This document shows, in pieces, positions 25,782 to 34,651 of a stretch of 34,708 nt of DNA. The DNA comes from Occallatibacter sp. (lineage in GTDB: Bacteria > Acidobacteriota > Terriglobia > Terriglobales > Acidobacteriaceae). Under the pieces are notes generated by a model that was not told where the DNA came from, searched no databases, and saw nothing but the letters and a program-made list of their open reading frames with translations. Position 1 is the first letter of the stretch, and every line of letters starts with the position of its first letter. The position numbers were made by a program, and so were the translations under genes. The DNA is taken from positions 1-34,708 of the forward strand of contig JADGNO010000073.1 in assembly GCA_017883405.1 (NCBI GenBank), given 5' to 3'.

Positions 25782-25859
25782 CGCGGGCCCCAGTCTGCCG
25801 AGTTTCTGCTTAAGAAGAACAGCAAGATCGATAAACATGAGCTGGACGAATTGAAATGA
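25782..25859 (+). other. In-frame, protein-like tail beyond the SDR stop codon
   Basis: Directly after the amber TAG (25779-25781), the same frame reads RGPQSAEFLLKKNSKI and on to DKHELDELK for 25 codons. It closes with TGA at 25857-25859, overlapping the GH106 ATG as ATGA. The composition is that of a charged amphipathic helix, not random spacer. No ATG or GTG lies in this frame; only a TTG near the end and CTG codons do. It could be reached by readthrough, could be a recently truncated SDR C-terminus, or could be the tail of a gene otherwise deleted. Confidence 0.45.
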
Positions 25860-28800
25860 TGAGTCGCAGATCGAGTGTGGCTGCTCTACTGGCTTTTGTG
25901 TGTCTGTCAACGTGCAGCGTTGTGGCGCAAACGTCCGCAGCTGCGCCTCCAACGGTGCCTTCTGTTGAGGAATTGCTGCGCGGCTTTCAGGATCCGCCAA
26001 ACAGCGCGCGCCCGCGCGTGTGGTGGCACTGGATGAACGGCAACATTGCGCCAGAAGGCATCAAGCTCGATCTCAATTGGATGCATTCTGTCGGGCTTGG
26101 CGGAGTAACAATTTTTGAAGGCGCGATTTCTACGCCGCAGGTTGTGCCCAAGCGGCTCATCTTTATGACGCCCGAATGGAAACAGGCGTTCAACTACGCC
26201 GTCACCACGGCACGCGGGCTCGATATGGAAGTGGCCATCGCCAGTTCTCCGGGCTGGAGTGAAACGGGCGGCCCGTGGGTTCCGGCGGCACAGGGCATGA
26301 AGAAGATGGTGTGGAGCGCAACGCGTGTCGAAGGTGGTCAGCCCTTCACCGGCACGCTGCCGCATCCTCCGCAAGTGGACGGCACATTTCAGAATTTCCA
26401 GGTGCCGGGACGTCGCGGCCCCGATGGAAAGGTCGTAGTTCCACCGGAATATTACGGCGATGTCACGGTAGTAGCCTACAAGACTCCCGACGACGACAAG
26501 ACGCAGGCAGAGCTTAACCCGCAGATCACGGCGAGCTCGGGTTCTCTGAACGTTGCCGCCTTGTCTGATGGAGATGTGAATACCGTCGCGCTCGAGCTTG
26601 CATCCGCACAGCAGCCTGGCGAGTCGTGGCTGCAATTCGATTACGGCCATCCGCAGAGGATCCAGGCGTTGACGCTGGCCGATCTCGATGGCATCATCAG
26701 CGTTTTCGATCACGATTCGAATAATGTTCCGTCATGGATTGAATCCAGCGACGACGGTGCAGAGTTCCACAAGATCGCCGACATTCCTTTCAGCAGCCTG
26801 GTGCAGCGCACGGTTTCTTTCAATGCCGTTACGGCGCGCTACTTACGAATTGTGTTTCCAAGTGGCGCCGGAAGGCAGCGCATTACTGAAGCGGTATTCT
26901 CCAGCGGCGCGCGCGTCAATCAATTTGAAAAGCGTGCGGGCTACGCCAATGCGAGGGACTTTTATGCCATCACAGATCCGGATGTTGCGCCGGAATCCAT
27001 CGTCGTGCAGCAGGACGTGGTGGACCTGACCGGCAAAATGCAGCCCGACGGACGGCTGGACTGGACGCCGCCCGCAGGCCGATGGGTGATCCTCCGCATC
27101 GGTTATTCGCTGACCGGACATGAAAATGGACCCGCGCCTGCAGAGGCCACAGGACTTGAAGTCGACAAGTTCAATCGCGAATATGTGAAGAACTATGTTG
27201 ACGGCTACTTGAAGATGTATGCCGGTACGGTGGGCGACAGCAAGATGGGTAAGGACGGGATCTCCTTCATGCTGACGGACAGCATCGAAGTGGGCCCGCA
27301 AAACTGGACCGACAACATGCTCGACGAGTTCCAGAAGCGCCGCGGTTACGATGCGCGCCCATGGCTGCCCGCGCTGACCGGTGTGGTCATTAAAAGTGCT
27401 GCCGACACGGAGCGTTTTCTGTGGGATTTTCGCCGCACTATCGGCCAGCTACTGGCGGAGAATCATTACGGCGCGATCGCTGAGGAACTGCACGGGCACG
27501 GTCTCAACTATTACGGAGAAGCATTGGAGCAGCATCGTCCGTCGCTCGGCGACGATATGGAGATGCGCAGCAAGACCGACATTCCCATGGGCGCAATGTG
27601 GACGTGGGCCGGCGCGCCAGGGCCTGAGGCTTCGTATCTGGCTGATCTGCGCGGTGCGGCATCTGTAGCGCACATCTACGGACAAAATATTGTTGGGGCA
27701 GAGTCAATGACCTCACGCGGTCCTGCATGGTCGTTCTCGCCCAACAATCTTAAGACGGTTGCTGACCTTGAATTTGCGCTGGGCGTGAATCGCTTTCAGA
27801 TTCACGAGTCCTCGCATCAGCCACTTGTTGACATGGCACCCGGCCTCACGCTTGGGCCGTACGGAGTCTGGTTCAATCGCAACGATACCTGGGCCAGTGA
27901 AGCAACGCCGTGGGTCGACTATCTGGCGCGTTGCTCATACATGCTGCAGCAAGGCCATTACTATGCGGACGTAGCGTACTTCTACGGAGAGGAAGGCCCA
28001 TTAACCGCCGTCTTTGGTTGGAAGGCTGCGCAAGATTTGCCTGAAGGATACGCATTTGACTTCGTTAACAGCGATGTGATTTTGAATCATCTCTCGTTCT
28101 CTGACGGAAGACTGATTACACCCGGCGGCACGAGTTATCGCATTCTTTATCTGGGCGGCCGCAGCCAGCGCATGACGCTGCCAGTGCTTGAGCAACTCGC
28201 AAGTCTGGCGCGCCAGGGCGCAGTTATCGTCGGCAACAAGCCGGTCGATTCACCAAGTCTCGCTGACGATGAAGTGCGTTTTCACAAACTCGCCGACAGA
28301 CTCTTCGGCCGTGGGACGCCGCTTGCCGGCACCGTGCACAAGCTTGGCAAGGGACGCGTTTATGTTGGCATGTCTGCAAACGAAGTGCTCAAGGCGCTCG
28401 AAACTCCGCAGGACTTCGAGTACAGCAAGCCTGCCGCTGATACGAATCTGATGTTTGTGCATCGCAAGCTCGGCGACGGTGAAATATATTTTGTCGATAA
28501 TCGCAACGATCGTGTCGAACGCGTTGACGCCACGTTCAATGTCGAAGGCAAAGCGCCCGAGTTGTGGGACCCGGCGACGGGCAAAGCTACGGCTATCGCA
28601 TACAAAGTTGCAGAGGGCCGTACTACTATTCCGCTGCAACTCGACCCGAACGGATCGACTTTTGTCACCTTCATCAAACCGTCAACTGAAACGTCGCTCG
28701 AACTGCCGGCGCCACCGGAGACGCAGCTTTCGTCGCTCGATGCAATGTTGAACAGCAATTGGAAGGTAAGTTTTCAGCCGGGCCGCGGCGCGCCAGAGTC

Positions 28801-29224
28801 GGCGGATTTCGATCATTTGGCTTCATGGAGCGAGAATGCGAACGATGGCATCCGCTACTTCTCCGGGACCGCAACGTATTCACGCACGTTCAACATGCCT
28901 GAAGCGACGATCAATTCGGGCGCACACTATTGGCTCGATCTTGGCAGTGTGAGAGAAGTAGCGGAAGTGGCGGTCAACGGCAAGTACTTCGGCATTCTTT
29001 GGAAGACTCCGTTCAAAGTGGATGTGACGGAAGCCCTCAAGCCCGGAAGCAACACGCTCCTCATTCAAATCACGAACTTGTGGGTCAATCGTCTGATCGG
29101 CGATCAGCAACCTTACGCCGTGAGGAAGTACACCTTCACCGACTTTGCGCCTTACAAGGCGGATTCGCCGCTTCTGCCTTCGGGCCTGCTGGGCCCAGTG
29201 CGAATGAGCGTTACACCGCGTTAG
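25856..29224 (+). CDS. GH106-like glycosyl hydrolase (putative alpha-L-rhamnosidase)
   Basis: A 1122-aa secreted protein with a signal peptide (about 7-24). The family start PRVWWHWMNGNIAPEGI (about residues 53-69) is typical of GH106-like enzymes. Family landmarks continue with PGWSETGGPWV, YFDFNR-like EVDKFNREYV, and the catalytic-region stretches DSIEVGPQNW and YYGEALEQHRP. The C-terminus holds a galactose-binding-like beta-sandwich (YWLDLGSVREVAEVAVNGK, LKPGSNTLLIQITNLWVNR). It probably removes alpha-L-rhamnose from pectin-type or glycosylated polymers outside the cytoplasm. The ATG has no Shine-Dalgarno but overlaps the stop of the in-frame SDR tail, suggesting coupling. It is last in the operon, before a bidirectional terminator. 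Confidence 0.86.
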   Translation: MMSRRSSVAALLAFVCLSTCSVVAQTSAAAPPTVPSVEELLRGFQDPPNSARPRVWWHWMNGNIAPEGIKLDLNWMHSVGLGGVTIFEGAISTPQVVPKRLIFMTPEWKQAFNYAVTTARGLDMEVAIASSPGWSETGGPWVPAAQGMKKMVWSATRVEGGQPFTGTLPHPPQVDGTFQNFQVPGRRGPDGKVVVPPEYYGDVTVVAYKTPDDDKTQAELNPQITASSGSLNVAALSDGDVNTVALELASAQQPGESWLQFDYGHPQRIQALTLADLDGIISVFDHDSNNVPSWIESSDDGAEFHKIADIPFSSLVQRTVSFNAVTARYLRIVFPSGAGRQRITEAVFSSGARVNQFEKRAGYANARDFYAITDPDVAPESIVVQQDVVDLTGKMQPDGRLDWTPPAGRWVILRIGYSLTGHENGPAPAEATGLEVDKFNREYVKNYVDGYLKMYAGTVGDSKMGKDGISFMLTDSIEVGPQNWTDNMLDEFQKRRGYDARPWLPALTGVVIKSAADTERFLWDFRRTIGQLLAENHYGAIAEELHGHGLNYYGEALEQHRPSLGDDMEMRSKTDIPMGAMWTWAGAPGPEASYLADLRGAASVAHIYGQNIVGAESMTSRGPAWSFSPNNLKTVADLEFALGVNRFQIHESSHQPLVDMAPGLTLGPYGVWFNRNDTWASEATPWVDYLARCSYMLQQGHYYADVAYFYGEEGPLTAVFGWKAAQDLPEGYAFDFVNSDVILNHLSFSDGRLITPGGTSYRILYLGGRSQRMTLPVLEQLASLARQGAVIVGNKPVDSPSLADDEVRFHKLADRLFGRGTPLAGTVHKLGKGRVYVGMSANEVLKALETPQDFEYSKPAADTNLMFVHRKLGDGEIYFVDNRNDRVERVDATFNVEGKAPELWDPATGKATAIAYKVAEGRTTIPLQLDPNGSTFVTFIKPSTETSLELPAPPETQLSSLDAMLNSNWKVSFQPGRGAPESADFDHLASWSENANDGIRYFSGTATYSRTFNMPEATINSGAHYWLDLGSVREVAEVAVNGKYFGILWKTPFKVDVTEALKPGSNTLLIQITNLWVNRLIGDQQPYAVRKYTFTDFAPYKADSPLLPSGLLGPVRMSVTPR

Positions 29225-29237
29225 AATTTGGCGTCGC

Positions 29238-29286
29238 ACAAAAATAATGGCCGCGCTTCTTAGGGGGCGCGGCCTTCATTTTTGTG
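29238..29286. terminator. Bidirectional intrinsic terminator
   Basis: GGCCGCGC, a short loop and GCGCGGCC form an 8-bp GC stem. It is flanked by ATTTTT on the plus side and by a T-run on the minus side (AAAAATAAT read backwards). It lies between the ends of the GH106 gene (+) and the S53 peptidase gene (-) and can serve both. Confidence 0.85.
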
Positions 29287-29290
29287 CGGC

Positions 29291-32200
29291 CTATTGCACC
29301 GTGAGAGTGACTGTGCCACTGGCCGTAATACTGCCCGATGTGCCGGTCACCGTCACGGTGTAATTGCCCGCAGTCGTTCCGGGAATCGTCGTATTGGTGC
29401 ACGCAGCTTTTGGGATGCCGCCACAGGCAAGCATTCCACCAGTGAGAGCAACAAGCAGCGCAAGCATGCCCAGCGCTGCGCGGAAACGGCGTCGTCGCGG
29501 CCCAATGCCGAAGAGCAGCAAGCATGCCAGAATGCCGCCTCCGGAGTACCAGTTAATGCCGTGCGGCGGCTGACTGCTTGCGGTGCACGATCCCTGCTGG
29601 CTTGAATTGGTTGATACTGTCAGGGTTGCCGTGCCCGCGGTAGCGCCTGCAATGTTCACAGGCGTTGTCGATCCAAAACTGAGTGTGGGCAGGTTCGCAG
29701 TGCCCGTTGGACTCGCGCTAATAATGGCGGTCAATGCGACGGGCCCCGTGAAGCCATTCAAGGGCGTCACGGTAATGGTGGAGGCGTTTCCGGCGTTCGC
29801 TCCAGAATTTATCGTCAGTGATGTCCCGGTGATTGCAAAGTTCCCGATAGGCGCAGTCACTACGGTTACACTATTCGATCCAGTTGCAGAGTTATATATC
29901 CCCGAACTCGACGAATCCGGAGTGTAAGTAGCGATTAGCTGGTCACTACCCACCGCCAGTGTGCCCGCGGAAATATTAATGGTAGCGTTGCCATTGCTCA
30001 GCGCAGTTGAAGCCGAAGAATAGCTGCCGCTTGCCAGGTTCACAGTGCCAGTCGGCGCCGGATTCCCACTGCCCCCACTTACCGTAACTGCTACACTCAA
30101 CGTCTGCACGGTCGTCAGGTTTGCAGGTGTAGGCGTGACCATTACTGTCGGCGTCAACTTGGTAATCGGATTGACGGTGACGGTTGCGTTCGCAGTCGTG
30201 CTTTGGTAGAGCGTCGAACTCGCCGCATCAGGCGCATAGGTAGCTACCAATACGTCTGTTCCGAGGGGTAACGCTCCTGCGGGAATATTCACTGTCGCAT
30301 TGCCACTTATGAGCACAACAGGCGACGAAACGTAACCGCCCGCGGTTAACTGCACTGTGCCCGTAGGCGTCGGATACTGCGCTTCAGGATGCACCGCCGA
30401 TATCGACACCGTTACCAGCTGGGCTGTGGTTGCAGTGGTTGGCGAAGCGTACGCAAACATTGAGGGAACCAGCAGCGTATTTGATCCCGTGCCTGTCAGT
30501 GGCACCCCTTGCGGAGAATTCGATGCATTGCTCGACGTAATCGTCAGGCCGGCGGTCCGCGATCCTGCGGCAGTGGGTTTAAACGTAACCTGGATCGTGC
30601 ATCCGCTGCCGGCATTCAGCGAAGACTGGCAATCGCTTGTCTGGCTGAAATCTCCGGCATTAGCTCCATCAATCGAAATTGCAAGCGCATTCAGCGTCGT
30701 CGAGCCGGAATTCTGAATGACTAACTGCGCCGTTGCTGAATAGCCGAGAAACTCTGTCGGAAATGTCAGGCTTGAAGGAGTGGCCAGAATCTTGATGGTG
30801 GGGGGAGCAGCGATGCTGTTCAGAAACGCATCCACGTCAAGCGAGCCAAGCCCGGTGACTTCGTCGTAGCCATCTCCCACCAGGTATCCCGCCTGGCCTC
30901 TCGAACGATCAGCCGGTGGAGGAATGCTGTTGTTGCAAATGCTGGCCGTGTTCACATGGCAACCGGCAACGCCGCTGGTCTCCACAGTAACGTCGTGGAA
31001 AGCGGCCGGATTGCTGGCTGCAATCGCGTAGATTTCGGGATTCAGATTGCCCTGCGCAGAACCGAGTCTTTGGTCGAGCAATGCTGCAATTCCCGCCATT
31101 CCAGGTGCTGTCGCGGAGGTTCCTTCGAACGCGATAAAGCTGAAGGGATATCCTGTACAGCTTCCGCCGCTGGCTGCCAGGCAGCCGAAGTAGCCGTCAT
31201 GCCCCGCGGAGGTGAACGATAAATCCGGCGTATAGCGGCCCGTTCGTTCGGCAGGCACACCTGTTCCAGTCTGCCACCACGGTGTTGGAATCACGCGGCT
31301 AACGCCACCGCCCGATGCCGCAACCGAAGTCGGCGTTGACTCGTTCCATCCGCCCTCAGGAATGTAGCCGATTGCCGATGCTAATCCGGAGCCGTTGCTC
31401 GAGTTCCAGTAGGTTGAAGTGCCAGTCGAGTCGTTGAATTGTGTTCCGCCCATGCAAGTGGCATATTGTGACGAACAAATGTAGTTGGGACTGTTCGCCC
31501 CAGGGGAAGACGGCGGCGCCGAAAAGGCCGCATCGCAGCCGGCTGCGCCGGAGTCGCCAGACGATACGAAAACTGAAATACCTTCCCCGGCAGCTTGCTG
31601 AAATATTGAGTTCCAGTAGGCAACACCAGAGGGTCCTGCGTTGGCTTCGCAGCCGCCAAAGCTGATGGACATCACTTGCGCTGGAACGGGATCTGTATTG
31701 ACCAGGTACTGAGCATCTGCGCCAATGCCTCCGCCGCTGCCGGACGAGGAGGAAACCATCAGCAGAATGTTGGCTTCCTGTGCGGTGCTGCCCACGCGCT
31801 CAACATCGAGCGTGGCTTCAGTCTGCCCATCAAGACATGTACTGCATGACTGCTGAGTAGTGTAGGCCGGGCCGGGATCGATTCCGCCGAAAGCTGTCGG
31901 AACAATTTCAGTCGGATTTTGAAAGCTCGTCCCAGTCTTGGATTTGAAGTTGGCGAAATCTGCTAAATTGGTTCGCGACCAGCTCACGATGCCGACTGTG
32001 ACACCGGCTCCCGTGTAAGACCTGGGCACGTCGTAAATGGTGACGAAATCTTTTGGAGAAACGAAATGGGTGCCGTTTGAAAGGTTCATCTCCGGCGTCA
32101 CCGACTGCGCAATCGAAGACCGCACGGCCGGCCTGTCATCAATGTCGTAGAGTCCGCGAATGGATCCTATAACCGGAACTAACGCCCGCGGAATTACCGG

Positions 32201-32764
32201 ATCAGCCGTCACAGACATGCGCTGCGCGCCGTTCACGTTGTAGTAGCGCAGCTCGGTTCCGAAGGCGCGGCCAACATTGGATGCCGAGCCTCCGAACCCC
32301 ACGAAAATGCGGCTCGCTGAAACCCAGTTCACATGCAACCCCTGCGACTGCAGCCAGCCTTCAATCGCTGCCACATCGGCATCCGAGACGCCGAAGCGCG
32401 CGCCCACCTCCAGCGGCGTGAGCCAATGATGGTATTCAGGAGATGCAGGATTCTGCTGATTTGCCAGCAACTGCTCAAATGCCTCCTCTTGCGCGGCGGT
32501 GCGTGAAAGCACCAGAGTGAATTGGTTGAGTGGCGCATCCGCGGGAACGGCCCCGACGCTGTTAGCCGCGCTTGCCCACTGAGGGTGATGGTTTTGCAAG
32601 ACAAACGTGCGCGTTGTGTCGATGCTTTGCGGAAGGCGATTGGCGACCTGTGCCCCGATGACTTGCGGCCCGGCCAACGCCGCGAAAACGGCCATGCATA
32701 TCCAGGCGTACGCTCGCAGCGACTGCAAGCCGCCACGAGTGAAACCATGCCGGGAGAAGGCCAT
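29291..32764 (-). CDS. Large S53 (sedolisin/kumamolisin-like) peptidase with Ig-like repeats
   Basis: A 1157-aa exported acid peptidase with a signal-anchor N-terminus and a Pro-kumamolisin activation domain (about 50-207). The S53 catalytic domain has Glu316 and Asp320 (GQTEATLD), the oxyanion Asp404 (SSGDSG) and nucleophile Ser550 (EGTSATAPG; Glu replaces the usual first Ser). The calcium-site stretch EVTGLGSLD is present. A choice-of-anchor D-type domain (about 655-755), two Ig-like repeats (GTVQLTAGGY and GTVNLASGSY), another beta domain and a late membrane segment pair (LLLFGIGPRRRRFRAALG... ALTGGMLACGG) follow. A small beta domain closes the protein. This late anchor plus terminal domain is common in acidobacterial S53 proteins. 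AGAGGA lies about 5 nt before the ATG. Confidence 0.88.
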   Translation of the reverse strand: MAFSRHGFTRGGLQSLRAYAWICMAVFAALAGPQVIGAQVANRLPQSIDTTRTFVLQNHHPQWASAANSVGAVPADAPLNQFTLVLSRTAAQEEAFEQLLANQQNPASPEYHHWLTPLEVGARFGVSDADVAAIEGWLQSQGLHVNWVSASRIFVGFGGSASNVGRAFGTELRYYNVNGAQRMSVTADPVIPRALVPVIGSIRGLYDIDDRPAVRSSIAQSVTPEMNLSNGTHFVSPKDFVTIYDVPRSYTGAGVTVGIVSWSRTNLADFANFKSKTGTSFQNPTEIVPTAFGGIDPGPAYTTQQSCSTCLDGQTEATLDVERVGSTAQEANILLMVSSSSGSGGGIGADAQYLVNTDPVPAQVMSISFGGCEANAGPSGVAYWNSIFQQAAGEGISVFVSSGDSGAAGCDAAFSAPPSSPGANSPNYICSSQYATCMGGTQFNDSTGTSTYWNSSNGSGLASAIGYIPEGGWNESTPTSVAASGGGVSRVIPTPWWQTGTGVPAERTGRYTPDLSFTSAGHDGYFGCLAASGGSCTGYPFSFIAFEGTSATAPGMAGIAALLDQRLGSAQGNLNPEIYAIAASNPAAFHDVTVETSGVAGCHVNTASICNNSIPPPADRSRGQAGYLVGDGYDEVTGLGSLDVDAFLNSIAAPPTIKILATPSSLTFPTEFLGYSATAQLVIQNSGSTTLNALAISIDGANAGDFSQTSDCQSSLNAGSGCTIQVTFKPTAAGSRTAGLTITSSNASNSPQGVPLTGTGSNTLLVPSMFAYASPTTATTAQLVTVSISAVHPEAQYPTPTGTVQLTAGGYVSSPVVLISGNATVNIPAGALPLGTDVLVATYAPDAASSTLYQSTTANATVTVNPITKLTPTVMVTPTPANLTTVQTLSVAVTVSGGSGNPAPTGTVNLASGSYSSASTALSNGNATINISAGTLAVGSDQLIATYTPDSSSSGIYNSATGSNSVTVVTAPIGNFAITGTSLTINSGANAGNASTITVTPLNGFTGPVALTAIISASPTGTANLPTLSFGSTTPVNIAGATAGTATLTVSTNSSQQGSCTASSQPPHGINWYSGGGILACLLLFGIGPRRRRFRAALGMLALLVALTGGMLACGGIPKAACTNTTIPGTTAGNYTVTVTGTSGSITASGTVTLTVQ

Positions 32765-33008
32765 CTGGTCCTCTGATACAAACTAACTAATAAAGCTAAC
32801 TTTCCGCGCCCCAGGTGCGCGGGGTTTAGGGGATATCAAGATTCTCATTCTTTTAGCGGCGACTTACAAGATACCTTGAGGAATTTTCACTTGCATTTCG
32901 CAACGTAAATCGGAAAGAATGCGCTAGCGGGTCTTCCCCGACCCCGGGCCACAGCCTCGAATGCTGCTGCGGCTGTGCCCTGAATCCCCCTTGGAGGTTA
33001 GCTGGTTT

Positions 33009-34190
33009 ATGAGTGGTGTTCGCGTTCTGGTAGGCACCAAGAAAGGCGCGTTCATTCTGAGCGCGGATGGCAAACGCAATAATTGGACTGTGGACGGCCC
33101 GTTTTTTGCGGGCTGGGAGATCTATCACCTGAAAGGCTCGCCGGTTGACCCCAATCGCATTTACGCCTCGCAAACCAGTGGATGGTTTGGCCAGGTGGTG
33201 CAACGGTCCGACGACGGCGGCAAAACCTGGATGCAGCCGGGTGTACCCGTGGGCGAAAAGCCCGCAGATGCGTGGCCGCCAAAGCCAAGCAATCGTTTCG
33301 CCTACGATGTGTCGCCTGAAAGCGGCAAGCCTCTGACGACTCACCAGTGGTACGACGGCACCCAGCACCCCTGGGAATTCAAGCGAGTTTGGCACTTTGA
33401 GCCCTCCCTAACCGACCCCAATACCGTGTTTGCCGGAATTGAAGACGCGGCGCTGTTTAAATCAGCCGACGGCGGCGAAAGCTGGCACGAACTCTCCGGC
33501 CTGCGCGGCCACGGGACGGGCCCGATGTGGCAGCCGGGCGCAGGCGGCATGTGTTTGCACACCGTGATCCTGGACCCCAGCAACCCCGACCGAATTTACA
33601 TTGCCATCTCAGCTGCGGGCGCGTTCCGCACCGACGACGGCGGGAAGACCTGGAAGCCGATCAACAAGGGGCTGAAGTCGCAATTCATTCCCGATCCCAA
33701 TGCGGAGACCGGCCACTGTGTTCACCACATTGCCATGAACCCTTCGCGGCCCAATGTTCTCTTTATGCAGAAGCACTGGGACGTGATGCGCAGCGACGAT
33801 GCCGGCGACAACTGGCGCGAGGTCAGCGGCAATTTGCCGACAGATTTTGGCTTTGTGATTGATGTGCATGCCCACGAGCCTGAAACCGTCTACGTTGTGC
33901 CCATCAAAAGCGACTCAGAGCATTTCCCGATCGATGGCAAGCTGCGCGTGTTCCGCAGCCGCAGCGGAGGCAACGAGTGGGAGGCGCTTGAGAAGGGCCT
34001 GCCGCAAAAGGATTGCTATGTGAATGTGCTGCGCGATGCCATGGCGGTCGACTCGCTCGACAAGTGTGGCGTGTACTTTGGCACCACCGGCGGCCAGGTA
34101 TATGCTTCAGCGGACTCCGGCGATACATGGACGCCGATTGTGCAAAATCTTCCATCTGTGCTTTCGGTTGAGGTGCAGACACTCAAATGA
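33009..34190 (+). CDS. BNR/Asp-box beta-propeller protein (sialidase-like fold)
   Basis: A 393-aa protein with no signal peptide. It contains at least five Asp-box motifs of the form S/T-x-D-x-G-x-T/S-W ([40 protein letters not shown]) and one degenerate copy (SRSGGNEW). These are spread along the whole chain, giving a six- or seven-bladed propeller. Such proteins are often called exo-alpha-sialidases, but I see no sialidase arginine triad or FRIP motif, so enzymatic activity is not supported. The true start is ATG 33009: GGAGGT lies 10 nt upstream; the track start at 32961 is too early. Its stop overlaps the MoaD/ThiS-like gene (ATGA), so the two are translationally coupled and probably work together. 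Confidence 0.83.
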   Translation: MSGVRVLVGTKKGAFILSADGKRNNWTVDGPFFAGWEIYHLKGSPVDPNRIYASQTSGWFGQVVQRSDDGGKTWMQPGVPVGEKPADAWPPKPSNRFAYDVSPESGKPLTTHQWYDGTQHPWEFKRVWHFEPSLTDPNTVFAGIEDAALFKSADGGESWHELSGLRGHGTGPMWQPGAGGMCLHTVILDPSNPDRIYIAISAAGAFRTDDGGKTWKPINKGLKSQFIPDPNAETGHCVHHIAMNPSRPNVLFMQKHWDVMRSDDAGDNWREVSGNLPTDFGFVIDVHAHEPETVYVVPIKSDSEHFPIDGKLRVFRSRSGGNEWEALEKGLPQKDCYVNVLRDAMAVDSLDKCGVYFGTTGGQVYASADSGDTWTPIVQNLPSVLSVEVQTLK

Positions 34191-34522
34191 GTGAACCGAC
34201 GTTGCAGGGCGGCGCGGATCGGCATTCGATCCGCGTGGCCTTGCCATTTCATCTTCGCAATCTTGCCGGGGTTGGACCTGAAATCTCGCTCGAAGTCGCG
34301 GCGCCCGTCACCATCGGTCGCGTTCTTGACGCGCTCGAGGCCGCTTACCCCATGTTGCGCGGAACCGTTCGCGAATACGATACGGGAAAACGCCGCGCCT
34401 TTCTGCGCTTCTTTGCCTGCCAGGAAGATCTTTCCAACGACGGTATGGACGTGGCGCTGCCCGCGGACGTTGTTAACGGACGCGAGCCGCTGCTCATCAT
34501 TGGCGCCATCGCAGGCGGATAG
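34187..34522 (+). CDS. MoaD/ThiS-like beta-grasp protein with C-terminal Gly-Gly
   Basis: 111 aa of the ubiquitin-like sulfur-carrier superfamily (MoaD/ThiS). Strand-helix features typical of the fold are [32 protein letters not shown] and a final [12 protein letters not shown]. The chain ends exactly in Gly-Gly, the tail that is adenylated and thiocarboxylated in sulfur carriers (and is attached to proteins in ubiquitin-like modifiers). It is longer than MoaD (about 80 aa) and has an extra segment around residues 60-85 ([20 protein letters not shown]). No molybdopterin or thiamine gene is nearby. Instead it overlaps the BNR propeller gene, so a role outside molybdopterin or thiamine synthesis is likely. 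Confidence 0.85.
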   Translation: MSEPTLQGGADRHSIRVALPFHLRNLAGVGPEISLEVAAPVTIGRVLDALEAAYPMLRGTVREYDTGKRRAFLRFFACQEDLSNDGMDVALPADVVNGREPLLIIGAIAGG

Positions 34523-34534
34523 CGAAACAGCCGT

Positions 34535-34615
34535 CAGCGCTCAGCTTTCAGCTACCGCGGCTGAATTTAACGATCGGCTTTTGGCTGAGAGCTTTTGGCT
34601 GAAAGCTGAGAGCTG
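34535..34615. repeat. Inverted repeat with internal direct repeats
   Basis: CAGCGCTCAGCTTTCAGCT (34535-34553) and GGCTGAAAGCTGAGAGCTG (34597-34615) are near-perfect inverted copies (17 of 19), separated by 43 bp. Between and within them GCTTTTGGCTGA(G/A)AGC occurs twice in tandem. Located right after the MoaD-like gene, it may act as a terminator-like or REP-like element. Confidence 0.6.
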
Positions 34616-34651
34616 GCATTGAGAGCCGGACCCTGCATTTATCCTGTCTAT

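Noticed and set aside
25907-26713. 268-aa minus ORF
   Set aside because: Antisense shadow of the GH106-like gene; no domain signature.
33009-34190. True exo-alpha-sialidase
   Set aside because: Asp-boxes alone do not make a sialidase; no FRIP motif or arginine triad is seen.
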